The notes beneath the pieces are model-generated. The model did not search any database. It was given only the letters and a program-made list of their open reading frames with translations, and was not told the origin of the DNA. The translations under genes were made by a program, and so were the position numbers. 42,663 nucleotides of DNA, taken from the NCBI GenBank assembly GCA_050734185.1, contig JBOHUE010000139.1, positions 1 through 42,663 on the forward strand, read 5' to 3'. The DNA comes from JAFALX01 sp050734185. Lineage in GTDB: Bacteria > Chloroflexota > Dormibacteria > Aeolococcales > Aeolococcaceae. Shown here piece by piece: positions 30,062 through 38,265 of this stretch (within the stretch, counting starts at the first letter, position 1; the number at the start of each line of letters is the position of its first letter).

Positions 30062-32275
30062 CTATGGAGTGGCCGCGAGTGCCGGCCTCGAGGCGTTCTC
30101 GAACGAACTGGCGATGGTTGTTCCATGGCCAACCGAAGAGGTGATCTGGAGCCTCCCGCCCAGTGCATCGAGACGGTCCGCCATGTTGGTCAGCCCTGCC
30201 CCCCGCTGCACCGTCGCAGCGTCGAAGCCCTGACCGTCGTCCGTCACCTCGAAGCTGACCTTCCCATCGTCGTCGCGGAGGGTGATGACGACCCGCGTCG
30301 CGTGTGCGTACTTCTGGACGTTCTGCAGGGCCTCGAGCACGCAGAAGTACACCGCCGCCTCGGTTTCCTGCGAGTAACGGGCGATCCCATCCGCCTCGAT
30401 CGCTACGACGACGGTGGCCTTGCGCGCTTGAGATTCCAAGGCAACCCGCAGGCCCTGATCGGCGAGTAGTGGCGGGTAGATGCCCCGGGCGAGATCGCGC
30501 AGCGTTTCGAGAGCCTCGTCAGCGTCAGTCTTCAACTGGTCGAGCGTCTGCCTTGCCCGGTCCGGATCTCGGGCCATGAGCATCTCTGCCAGCCCCAGCT
30601 TTACCTTGATGGCGACGAGGTGCTGCTGGGCGCCGTCGTGGAGGTTGCGCTCCAGCCGGCGGCGCTCCTCGTCCTGCGCGGTGACCAGGCGTTGCCGCGA
30701 CGCGCGCAACTCCTCGAGCCGGCCCTGCAGGTCGGCGGTGAGGCCGACGTTGCGGAGCACCAAGCCCGCCTGCCCTGCCAGGTGCGAAAGCAGGCTCTCC
30801 TCCACCGGCGTCAGTGACTCGCCGCTGCGTTTGGTCACTGCTAGGGCACCGAGCAAGTCTCCCTGGTGGCGCACCTCGACCAGCCGGCTGGTTCCGTTGC
30901 TCGACGGCAGCGTCCCGTTGGCGGCGTCAGCGGGCGCGGACGGCGTCGCATCCTCCGGCCACACCGCGGCATCCCGCCATACCATCCCGCTGCGCAGCCA
31001 GACATCGGCGCGCTGTGCACCGGTACCCTCTGCGAGCACCCGTGCCATGCGCGGCATCACGTCATTCACCGCGTACGACTCCGCCACCTGTTCCGAGAAC
31101 TGCGAGAGCACCTCGTATGGGGTCGCCCGCTTTCCGTACACCAGCCGGTTTGCCACCTTCTGCACGAGCTCGCGCACCGGCTGAAAACCCACCGCAACAA
31201 TCGCCGTGGCCAGAATCGATAGTCCCAGATTCGGCTTGCCGCCGCCCCCGATCAGCGCACCGATGCCGACCGCGATACCCACGTACACCGCCGTGATGAA
31301 CACCGCGAGTGAGCCGTACACCAGGGTGCGGCTGATGACCATGTCGATGTCGTACAGACGGTGTTTGAAGATGGCGATCCCCGCCGCCACCGGGAGCCCT
31401 ACGCCGAAGCCGATCCCCAACGCGATGTCGGACGGCCACGATGGAAATGCCTGATCAAACACGTTGCCTGCCCCCAACAGAACCATGGCAGTCCCGCTGA
31501 TGACCAGCGCGTACGTGATCCACTTCAGCTGCTGCCGCTCATCGCCACGCGACCTGCGCAGCCGTACCAATGGAGCCGCCGCCGCCACCGCAAGCACAGC
31601 GTAGCCAGGAAGCCATGCAAGTCCCAGGAAGCTGAGCAGGGCGCCGATGGGGCCGTTCGCCGGAAGGCCGATCGGGTTGGCCAGGGCGGGAAATTGGGCG
31701 CCCCCAGTTCCCAATTGGCCCGGAGCAAACATCCCTGCGAGGACGCCGGCCGCGGTCAGGATCAGGGCCGCAAGGGCGACGGGCTTCCATCTCCGAGACG
31801 GAAGGTGTCCGTCCGGAATTACAAGCATCAAGAGTGCAATCGCGCCGCCGGGAAACAGGAGAGTCTGCCACCAGGTGGACAGCCATTCCGCCCAAACAGC
31901 ACCGGGCAGAGACCCCGGGTGAGTTATCAGCGCAAGGAGTGCGTATTCATCCGTAACACCGCTCAAGCCGATGATCAGTGCCACGAAGAGGAACAACCAG
32001 CCGGTCGTGTTGCGGGGCTGTCGGGACGCGACCAGCATGCCGACAAGACCGAAGCTCACCGCTACAGCGCTGAGTGGGAGATCACCGGTGGTCGCAGGCG
32101 AACTCCGGTTGATGATGACCAGCACCACCGTTGCCACCCCGGCCGCGATTGCAAGCGCGCCTGAGCCAATCGCCGCCGCGGTCGTCGATGCACGCGCTGA
32201 AGGGACCTGTGTGTCAGCCGTTGGATTGGGCAAGCCGCGAGCGGTTTCGGATGGCATCGTTTCCACTGTAGACAT
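30062..32275 (-). CDS. sensor histidine kinase (HisKA_3 / NarX-LiaS type)
   Basis: 737 residues. N-terminal membrane part with about eight to nine TM segments (residues 30-350), a GAF-like domain (about 375-520, ADVWLRSGMVWRDAAVW, GDLLGALAVTKRSGE), a dimerisation domain with phospho-accepting His in RRLERNLHDGAQQHLVAIKV (about 545), and a HATPase_c domain with EALQNVQKYAHA (N box), DDGQGFD and GAGLTNMADRLDALGG. ATG 32275. No response regulator gene is adjacent, which is unusual for this class. Signal unknown. Confidence 0.92.
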   Translation of the reverse strand: MSTVETMPSETARGLPNPTADTQVPSARASTTAAAIGSGALAIAAGVATVVLVIINRSSPATTGDLPLSAVAVSFGLVGMLVASRQPRNTTGWLFLFVALIIGLSGVTDEYALLALITHPGSLPGAVWAEWLSTWWQTLLFPGGAIALLMLVIPDGHLPSRRWKPVALAALILTAAGVLAGMFAPGQLGTGGAQFPALANPIGLPANGPIGALLSFLGLAWLPGYAVLAVAAAAPLVRLRRSRGDERQQLKWITYALVISGTAMVLLGAGNVFDQAFPSWPSDIALGIGFGVGLPVAAGIAIFKHRLYDIDMVISRTLVYGSLAVFITAVYVGIAVGIGALIGGGGKPNLGLSILATAIVAVGFQPVRELVQKVANRLVYGKRATPYEVLSQFSEQVAESYAVNDVMPRMARVLAEGTGAQRADVWLRSGMVWRDAAVWPEDATPSAPADAANGTLPSSNGTSRLVEVRHQGDLLGALAVTKRSGESLTPVEESLLSHLAGQAGLVLRNVGLTADLQGRLEELRASRQRLVTAQDEERRRLERNLHDGAQQHLVAIKVKLGLAEMLMARDPDRARQTLDQLKTDADEALETLRDLARGIYPPLLADQGLRVALESQARKATVVVAIEADGIARYSQETEAAVYFCVLEALQNVQKYAHATRVVITLRDDDGKVSFEVTDDGQGFDAATVQRGAGLTNMADRLDALGGRLQITSSVGHGTTIASSFENASRPALAATP

Positions 32276-32397
32276 CGAGAGCGATCGGACAATGGCGCCA
32301 GCACCCCGGTTGGCAAGTGGCAGACACCACCCTTGGGACCCGCACTCGAGGTTGTTTCAGTCGCGCTGCTGGAGCGCTACTGCCAGGGCCAGCGGCT

Positions 32398-32712
32398 TCA
32401 GTCGATGGTTGTGACGTACGCGCCGACGAGCTCTGCCGTCTGCTGATCGACTCCCCCGTCTCGCCGGTCACCGTGACCATCCTGGAAGTGCGCGAATGCT
32501 TTCGTGGATGAGATCGGATTCACCTCGTCGTCCCGGTGGCCATGGAACGACACGTGGAGAAAGGAGTCGTCGGCAAGACGAAACACCAGATACGTGACGT
32601 TGTCGGGCTTGGTCTCGCCGAGCTCGGTGAACACCCCCTCGACACGCCGTTGATTCTCGTCCGCGGCTTCGACCGACTTCATGCGGTACTGCGTGATCAG
32701 GCGCTTCTGCAT
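32398..32712 (-). CDS. hypothetical protein, ferredoxin-like fold suspected
   Basis: 104 residues from ATG 32712 (AAAGGG 9 nt upstream). Pattern of a small dimeric alpha/beta-barrel: RLITQYRMKSVEAADENQRR, VEGVFTEL, NVTYLVFRLADDSFLHVSFH, and a C-terminal AELVGAYVTTID. It resembles monooxygenase-like or stress-response barrels, but no catalytic motif was found. Function not assigned. Confidence 0.6.
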   Translation of the reverse strand: MQKRLITQYRMKSVEAADENQRRVEGVFTELGETKPDNVTYLVFRLADDSFLHVSFHGHRDDEVNPISSTKAFAHFQDGHGDRRDGGVDQQTAELVGAYVTTID

Positions 32713-32823
32713 TGTCGTGACCCTTTCTCTGTTCCGTTCGTGCACGCACGAGCGCGGCGTGTCGCAGCCCCGGCGACCATCGTACGCCCGTGACGGAGGC
32801 GACCCGATCCCAGGTCGCGCACC

Positions 32824-33519
32824 TTATGCGGGCTCGTCGAATCGCGGCGTGCCGGCCAGCAGGTGCGAGAGGTCAGCACCGGCCTCCACATTCTCCGGGC
32901 CGCCACCGCGCCCGAAGACCACTGCACCACCGGTCCCGCGCAGCGTCATTCGGTCATCGTTGACCACAACCCAGCTCGGCTCGCGAAGCCCGAGGACGGT
33001 GACGTCATTCTCCTCGAGGAACTCCTGCAGCCGCTCGGCGCGCGTCTCTCCAACCCGCACCGCAGGTGGGTCCACATAATGCGGGTTGATCTGAAACGGC
33101 ACGAGATCGAGCGCCTGCAGGGACTCCGTCTCGACGATCGGCATGTCGTTGGTGGTGCGGATCGTGGGACAGGCCACGTTGCTTCCTGCGCTTGCGCCGA
33201 AGTACGGCACCCCTGCGGCTACGCGGGTACGGATCACGTCCAGGAGCGCGTACTCGTGCAAAGCCCGCAGCAGGCGGAACGTGTTGCCGCCACCGACCAG
33301 GACGGCGTCGCTCTCCACCACCGCGTTCGCCGGATCAAGCACGCTGTGCACACTCGTGATCGGCACGCCGACGCGTGCCATGCGCTCGGCGATGCGCTCC
33401 GCGTACCAGTCGTGATCCTGTAGCGCATACGGGATGAAGACCGCATGCGACACACCGTGAAAGTGCGCGGCGAGATCGTCGAGTGCGCTCGTGATGTCAC
33501 CGCCTGAGTGCAGCAGCAG
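32824..33519 (-). CDS. peptidase S51 (dipeptidase E-like)
   Basis: Serine peptidase that cleaves after N-terminal Asp in the known enzyme. Nucleophile elbow YFGASAGSNVACPTIRTTND with Ser in GASAGS, DAVLVGGGNTFRLLRAL, and LDLVPFQINPHY. The first GTG (33453) leaves out the family N-terminus, which is read upstream as RRRLLLHSGGDITSALDDLA. No ATG/GTG/TTG exists there; a CTG at 33513-33519 or further up (CTG CGG after TAGGCGA) would have to be used. The coordinate given is the first CTG of the triple and is uncertain. Confidence 0.85.
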   Translation of the reverse strand: MLLHSGGDITSALDDLAAHFHGVSHAVFIPYALQDHDWYAERIAERMARVGVPITSVHSVLDPANAVVESDAVLVGGGNTFRLLRALHEYALLDVIRTRVAAGVPYFGASAGSNVACPTIRTTNDMPIVETESLQALDLVPFQINPHYVDPPAVRVGETRAERLQEFLEENDVTVLGLREPSWVVVNDDRMTLRGTGGAVVFGRGGGPENVEAGADLSHLLAGTPRFDEPA

Positions 33520-33572
33520 CCGGCGTCGCGCCGGAGTTGCCGGTGCGGGGGCGTCAGCCGCCCGCAGGTCGC

Positions 33573-34058
33573 CTATGGGTGGAGGCGGAACTCGCGCCAG
33601 AACCCCGGTCCCAGCGTCAGCTCGTCGCCGTCGACCTCAACGTCCTCGGGCAGCTCGGTACGCCACGGCAGCATCAGGTCGAACACGATCTCCTGGATGG
33701 TCCACAGAATGTCCATCACCTCGGTGATCTTCACCTGTCGCCGCGCGAGCGCTTCGTCGACGGCCCCGATGGCCTCGGTGTTGCGCATCTTGCGCACCGC
33801 CCCGCGTGCGAACACGAAGACCTTGTGCGCGCGAGCCGCTACATCCGGCGGCACCTCCTTGATGCCGTGGAGGTGGGTCTCCTCGCACATCTCGATGGCC
33901 GCATCGACTCGCTCGACAAGCCGGCGCAGCCGCGTCCGCTCGACCAGCTCGCGCCGGTGACGACGCCGTGCGTCGTGCACTTCCCGGGTAGCGCTCTCGA
34001 TTAGGAGGCTCGGATCGGATCTGTCCTTCCCGCCTTGGGTCACTTGCTCAGTGATCAC
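33573..34058 (-). CDS. hypothetical protein, 161 aa, divergent from the LysR gene
   Basis: Soluble, mainly helical, rich in Arg and Glu (ATREVHDARRRHRRELVERT, RLRRLVERVDAAIEMCEETH; ITEVMDILWTIQEIVFDLML). No family recognised. GTG start; TAGGCT lies 9 nt upstream. The divergent LysR gene and shared 64-bp spacer suggest that the regulator controls it. Function unknown. Confidence 0.6.
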   Translation of the reverse strand: MITEQVTQGGKDRSDPSLLIESATREVHDARRRHRRELVERTRLRRLVERVDAAIEMCEETHLHGIKEVPPDVAARAHKVFVFARGAVRKMRNTEAIGAVDEALARRQVKITEVMDILWTIQEIVFDLMLPWRTELPEDVEVDGDELTLGPGFWREFRLHP

Positions 34059-34086
34059 GGTCTGGTAAGCCTACCGGCCCTGCACC

Positions 34087-34117
34087 TTGACATCAACAGC
34101 ACATTTCGGACTAGATT
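34087..34117 (+). promoter_or_regulatory. putative promoter of the LysR gene
   Basis: TTGACA (34087-34092) and TAGATT (34112-34117), 19-nt spacer. The expected transcription start is at or next to GTG 34123, so the mRNA would be leaderless. Confidence 0.5.
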
Positions 34118-34137
34118 GATGCGTGAATCGCATCAAT
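34115..34137. promoter_or_regulatory. perfect palindrome over the LysR start, putative operator
   Basis: ATTGATGCG, 5-nt spacer TGAAT, CGCATCAAT: 9-bp arms without mismatch. It covers the end of the -10 element, the expected transcription start and the GTG start codon at 34123, an ideal place for autorepression. Confidence 0.55.
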
Positions 34138-35037
34138 GCGGATCTGCTGCGGACGTGTATCGAGGTCGCCCGGGTCGAGCATTTGGGCAGAGCGGCCGAA
34201 ATGCTGCACGCCGACCAGTCCACCGTCTCGCGCAAGATCGCCCGCCTCGAGGAGGAGGTCGGCGTCCCGCTCTTCGAGCGGATCGGCCGGAGCATCCGTC
34301 TGACCCAGGCGGGGCGGCGCTTCGTCACCCGGGCCGGGCGCATCCTCGACGATCTCAGCGATGCGATTGCCGACGCACAGGGTGCGGTCTCCGCTGAGAC
34401 CGGCCAGGTCCATGTCGGCTTTCTCCACACGGTGGGCGCGCGCTGGCTGCCCGAGCGCCTCGCCATGTTCCTTCGAGCGTACCCAGGCGTGCGATTCATC
34501 CTCGAGGAGGGCACGAGCGCCGAGGTGGTCGGCGGCCTGATCGCGGGGGACTTCGATCTCGGCATCGTGGGGCCGCCGCCCACCAACGCGCCCGAGCTCG
34601 AGATCCACACGTTGTTCCGCGAGCGTGTGGCAGTGGTGGTGCCGGCGGGGCACAGGCTCGCCGAGCGGACCTCGTGCGTCCTGCAGGACCTCGCCGAGGA
34701 GCGCCTGATCCTGCCGCGGTCGCGAAGCGGCCTCCGCAAGGTCGTCGATGACGCCTTCGCCGCCCAGGGCATCGCTCCCAACGTCGCCTACGAGGGCGAT
34801 GACCTGGCGATCGTCCAGGGACTGGTCGAGGCCGGCCTCGGCAGCACGCTGCTCCCGGTGCCGCTCCCGGTGCCGAGCACGCGGGTCGCGGTACTTCCCC
34901 TCCGCGATCCGCCCATTGCTCGCACGATGGTGCTGTGCTGGAACCGTCGCCGCGCGCTGCCGCCCGCGGCACGCCTCTTCGCCGCGCGGCTTCTGGAGCA
35001 GGCGGCGGAGCCATTCCTCGCCGAGACGGTCACGTGA
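34123..35037 (+). CDS. LysR-family transcriptional regulator
   Basis: 304 residues. N-terminal winged HTH: LLRTCIEVARVEHLGRAAEM, LHADQSTVSRKIARLEEEVG, VPLFERIGRSIRLTQAGRRF. C-terminal effector domain with VGFLHTVGARWLP, FDLGIVGPPPTNAPELEIHT and GLVEAGLGSTLLPVPLPVPS. Effector unknown. Divergent from the 33573 gene, and probably regulating it and itself through the palindrome at 34115. Confidence 0.93.
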   Translation: MNRINADLLRTCIEVARVEHLGRAAEMLHADQSTVSRKIARLEEEVGVPLFERIGRSIRLTQAGRRFVTRAGRILDDLSDAIADAQGAVSAETGQVHVGFLHTVGARWLPERLAMFLRAYPGVRFILEEGTSAEVVGGLIAGDFDLGIVGPPPTNAPELEIHTLFRERVAVVVPAGHRLAERTSCVLQDLAEERLILPRSRSGLRKVVDDAFAAQGIAPNVAYEGDDLAIVQGLVEAGLGSTLLPVPLPVPSTRVAVLPLRDPPIARTMVLCWNRRRALPPAARLFAARLLEQAAEPFLAETVT

Positions 35038-35073
35038 TCTCGCCGGCAGGCAGGCACCCCACCGGAGCGCCAC

Positions 35074-35079
35074 TAGACT
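35074..35079 (+). promoter_or_regulatory. putative leaderless -10 element of rny
   Basis: TAGACT followed by 6 nt and the GTG start at 35086, the same layout as at ftsH. Confidence 0.4.
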
Positions 35080-35085
35080 GAGCCC

Positions 35086-36663
35086 GTGATCGCAGCAATT
35101 CTGTTCGTCCTTGCGCTGCTGCTCGTCGCCGCCGGCGTCGCCGCGATCGTCGTCGCCCGCTCGCGGCGGCGCGATAGCGCCGGGACCCCGGACGGAACCG
35201 CGGACGCACAGCGGTCGAGGGCGCAGAACGACGCGTCGACGATCGTTGCGAATGCGCGCACGTCTGCGCTCCGCGCCCGTGAGGCCTCGCTCGAGGAGAT
35301 CAACGCGCGCCGCGCGGCGGTCGACTCGCAGGAAGCGCTCATCGCCGAACGCGACCGTCACCTCCGCGAGCGGCGCCAGGTCTTCGATGAGCGCCGGTTC
35401 GCGCACCGCAAACGGCGCGACGAGATGGACGAGCGCAAGGCGTCGCTGGAGACTGACCGCGCGGCGATCGACGAGACGCGCTTGCGCAGCGCCGCGATGG
35501 ATCGCGAGACAGCGGCGGCGACGGTGTTGGAGCGGCTCGACTCAGAGCTCGGCACCGAGCACGACACCCGGGTCGAAGCCACCGTCGTCGAACGCATCGG
35601 CCCCGAGCCCGTGGCGACTGCGAGCCAGCTCATCGTGGGCGCGATCCAGCGGCAGGACGCATCCAACATCGACTCGGCGCCGCGTCTCGCACCGCTCTCC
35701 TTGGAGAAGCTGGACGAGCATGCGCGCGAGCGGCTGCTGAACGCGCTGACGGTGATCGCCGGTTCCACCGGCATGGAGCTCGGCGTTGACGACACCAAGG
35801 GGCAGGCGACGCTGCGCGGCACCGATCCGCTCGGCCGCGAGGTCGCCCGCCAGGCGGCGCTCGAGGTTCTCGACCGCCGCATCCAGGCCGCCGGCGTTCC
35901 GCCAGTGCTGGAGAAGACCTCGGCGGCGCTGCGCCGCCACGTGCAGGAGATCGGCGAGCGCGCGCTGTGGCAGATGGCCATGGAGGGGCGGCCGGAACTG
36001 GCCGAGCTGGTTGGCACGCTGCACTACCGGTTCTCGTACGGCCAGAACGCCCTGCTGCACTGCGAGGAGACCGGGTTCATCTGCGCCACACTCGCAGCCG
36101 AGCTCGGCATCGCTCCGGACACGGCGCGCGAGGCAGGGATGCTCCACGACGTCGGCAAGGCCGTCGACCACGCGGTGGAAGGAGTGCACGCGATCATCGG
36201 CGGCGAGCTGCTGCGCGTGCTCGGCGCCGAGCCCGCCACCATCCACGCGGTCAAGGCTCACCACTTCGACGAGGAGCCAGCGACCGACCTGGCGATGCTC
36301 ACCATCTGCGCCGACGCAATTTCTGCGTCACGACCGGGAGCGCGGCGCGACACGCTCGCCGCATACCTCGCGCGGCTCGAACAGCTGCAGACCATCGCCA
36401 CGCGGCACGACGGCGTGGAGCGCGCCTTCCCACTGCAGGCGGGTCGCGAGGTGCGCATCTTCGTCAAGGCCTCAACGGTCAACGACACCGATCTCGCGGC
36501 GCTCACCGCGGAGATAGCCCGCGAGATCGAGGCTGAGATGGCCTACCCGGGCGTCGTGAAGGTCACGACGATTCGCGAGACGACGGCCACAGCGACCGCG
36601 CCCGCGCAGATCGTGCCGGTGCGAGGCAGCGAGCCGAACGCAGACGCGCCCGCGCCGAACTGA
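35086..36663 (+). CDS. rny: ribonuclease Y
   Basis: Membrane-anchored endoribonuclease that starts mRNA decay. 525 residues: TM helix 2-24 (AAILFVLALLLVAAGVAAIV), coiled coil about 45-150 rich in Arg/Glu, a KH-like region (about 225-275, TDPLGREVARQAALEVLDRR), and HD domain with GMLHDVGKAVDHAVEGVHAI (about 350) and KAHHFDEEPATDLAML. GTG start. The family core is unmistakable, although the linker is shorter and the KH domain more diverged than usual. Confidence 0.93.
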   Translation: MIAAILFVLALLLVAAGVAAIVVARSRRRDSAGTPDGTADAQRSRAQNDASTIVANARTSALRAREASLEEINARRAAVDSQEALIAERDRHLRERRQVFDERRFAHRKRRDEMDERKASLETDRAAIDETRLRSAAMDRETAAATVLERLDSELGTEHDTRVEATVVERIGPEPVATASQLIVGAIQRQDASNIDSAPRLAPLSLEKLDEHARERLLNALTVIAGSTGMELGVDDTKGQATLRGTDPLGREVARQAALEVLDRRIQAAGVPPVLEKTSAALRRHVQEIGERALWQMAMEGRPELAELVGTLHYRFSYGQNALLHCEETGFICATLAAELGIAPDTAREAGMLHDVGKAVDHAVEGVHAIIGGELLRVLGAEPATIHAVKAHHFDEEPATDLAMLTICADAISASRPGARRDTLAAYLARLEQLQTIATRHDGVERAFPLQAGREVRIFVKASTVNDTDLAALTAEIAREIEAEMAYPGVVKVTTIRETTATATAPAQIVPVRGSEPNADAPAPN

Positions 36664-36671
36664 CCACGACG

Positions 36672-37442
36672 ATGGCGTCGGACTCCGATCGCGCGGTCGC
36701 CGTCCTCGACGACTTCGTGCTCGAGGACGAGACCCGGGCGCGGGTGCGTATCGAACGGGTGGGCGATGCCATCCTGGTCGCGTTCCTCGACTCGACCGAC
36801 GAACCGCTGCCGGGCTCGCCCGTCGAGCTGAACCAGGACTTCTCGGAATCGATCGGATCGACCGCGATCGCGGGATACTGGGCGCCTGCGCGCCGGTTGC
36901 GCATCGCCGAGAACGCCGGCCACAATGGCCTACTTCGCGTTTTCGTCGCCTATGGCAGCAAGTCGACGCGCTTCTACCAGTACGCTCGCAGCGACGTCAG
37001 CCTCGACATGACTGCTGCCGGCGAGGGCGTCGTCAGCGAGGGGACGCCCTGGCGGCTCGACCTCCGTTCTCCCTACGGCGGCAGCTTCGCCAGCGACGCG
37101 CTCGACGCGACGGTGATGTTCGACGGGCCGGGCACCTCGCCAGAATTCGACCCATTCGAGGCCGTGATGCGGATGGCGACGGCTGGCGGCGAGGAACGGC
37201 CGCGCGACGTGCTCGAGTGCTCGGTGTTCACGCTCACGCACGAGTTCGAGACCTTGCCGAACGTCGACGGTGCCCTGCTGGGCTCGATCATGTGGGGATA
37301 CACGCTCACCTGGACGTTTTCGGGCGGAGCGGCGGCGGAACCGGAGCCTCGCCCCGTGAAGCCGGTTTGGCGAGAGCCCGAGACGACGCCGTCAACGATG
37401 CCGGACAACCTCGGCTCATCCTGGAACCCGAGGGTCAGGTGA
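36672..37442 (+). CDS. hypothetical protein, 256 aa
   Basis: Starts 8 nt after rny and is probably co-transcribed. Beta-rich, acidic soluble protein with Trp/Tyr-rich strands (GYWAPARRLRIAENAGHNGL, RVFVAYGSKSTRFYQYARSD, MWGYTLTWTFSGG) and a Pro-rich tail. No signal peptide. No family recognised. The end overlaps the convergent hydrolase gene by 8 nt. Confidence 0.65.
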   Translation: MASDSDRAVAVLDDFVLEDETRARVRIERVGDAILVAFLDSTDEPLPGSPVELNQDFSESIGSTAIAGYWAPARRLRIAENAGHNGLLRVFVAYGSKSTRFYQYARSDVSLDMTAAGEGVVSEGTPWRLDLRSPYGGSFASDALDATVMFDGPGTSPEFDPFEAVMRMATAGGEERPRDVLECSVFTLTHEFETLPNVDGALLGSIMWGYTLTWTFSGGAAAEPEPRPVKPVWREPETTPSTMPDNLGSSWNPRVR

Positions 37443-38244
37443 GGAACTCATCGACCACGCGCGCCGACTCGGCGGGACGCTCATGGAAGAAGAGATGTCC
37501 GGAACCGTCGAACGGTCGGAGCCGCGCCCCTGGAATGCGCCGCGTGAGAAGTTCCGCGTTCTCATACGGTGAGACGGCGTCCGCGGTGCCGTGCATGACA
37601 AGCGTGGGCGCTGAGATGCCGGGAAGCCGCCCCCAGAGTGCCGACGACTCGCGCATTGCACTCAGCTGATCGCGAAAGAGACGACCCAGCACCGGGTGCT
37701 GTGCTCGAACTCGTACCTGCTCCTCGATGAACTCGGGATGCGCACGCTGAAAGTGCGGCGAGTACAGCACGGTGCACGCGATGCGGTAGGCGTCCTCAGG
37801 CGTGCGGGCGCCACGACCCAGGAGCGCATCCCGTGCCGCCGGATCCGCGGGGATGGCGTGGGTCCCCGGCGGCTGCGTGGCTGCCAGGATGAGATGCCGG
37901 ACGACCTCCGGGTGATCGACGGCAAGTTGCTGCGCGACGACTCCGCCCATCGATGCACCCAGAACGTCAACCGCGCCGCCGGCGGTGCCTGCGATGACGG
38001 CAGCGGCGTCGGCGGCGAGGGTCGCCATGGCCACCGGGAGCGATCCGCGCTCGGAGTCGCCGATGCCGCGCGGATCGAACGTGATCACGTGGTGCTGCCG
38101 CCGCAACGCGGGCGCAAAAGGATCGAAGACGTGGCGCGACGCGCCCAGTCCCGGGATGAGCAGCAGGGGCGGCCCCTCACCGCCGGCGACGACAGCGAGC
38201 ACCGCGCCGTCCGGAGCGTGGACGGCGGTCGGCTCCTCGATCAC
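37435..38244 (-). CDS. alpha/beta hydrolase
   Basis: 269 residues from GTG 38244. Oxyanion region PPLLLIPGLGASRHVFDPFA, nucleophile elbow VDVLGASMGGVVAQQLA (GxSxG as GASMG), acid residue in APTLVMHGTADAVSPY, and catalytic His in FDGSGHLFFHE. Similar to 3-oxoadipate enol-lactonase-like hydrolases; the substrate cannot be told. The frame upstream of 38244 overlaps rsmE and is a shadow. Confidence 0.9.
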   Translation of the reverse strand: MIEEPTAVHAPDGAVLAVVAGGEGPPLLLIPGLGASRHVFDPFAPALRRQHHVITFDPRGIGDSERGSLPVAMATLAADAAAVIAGTAGGAVDVLGASMGGVVAQQLAVDHPEVVRHLILAATQPPGTHAIPADPAARDALLGRGARTPEDAYRIACTVLYSPHFQRAHPEFIEEQVRVRAQHPVLGRLFRDQLSAMRESSALWGRLPGISAPTLVMHGTADAVSPYENAELLTRRIPGARLRPFDGSGHLFFHERPAESARVVDEFLT

Positions 38245-38265
38245 TGCACGGGAGTCTGCGCGATC

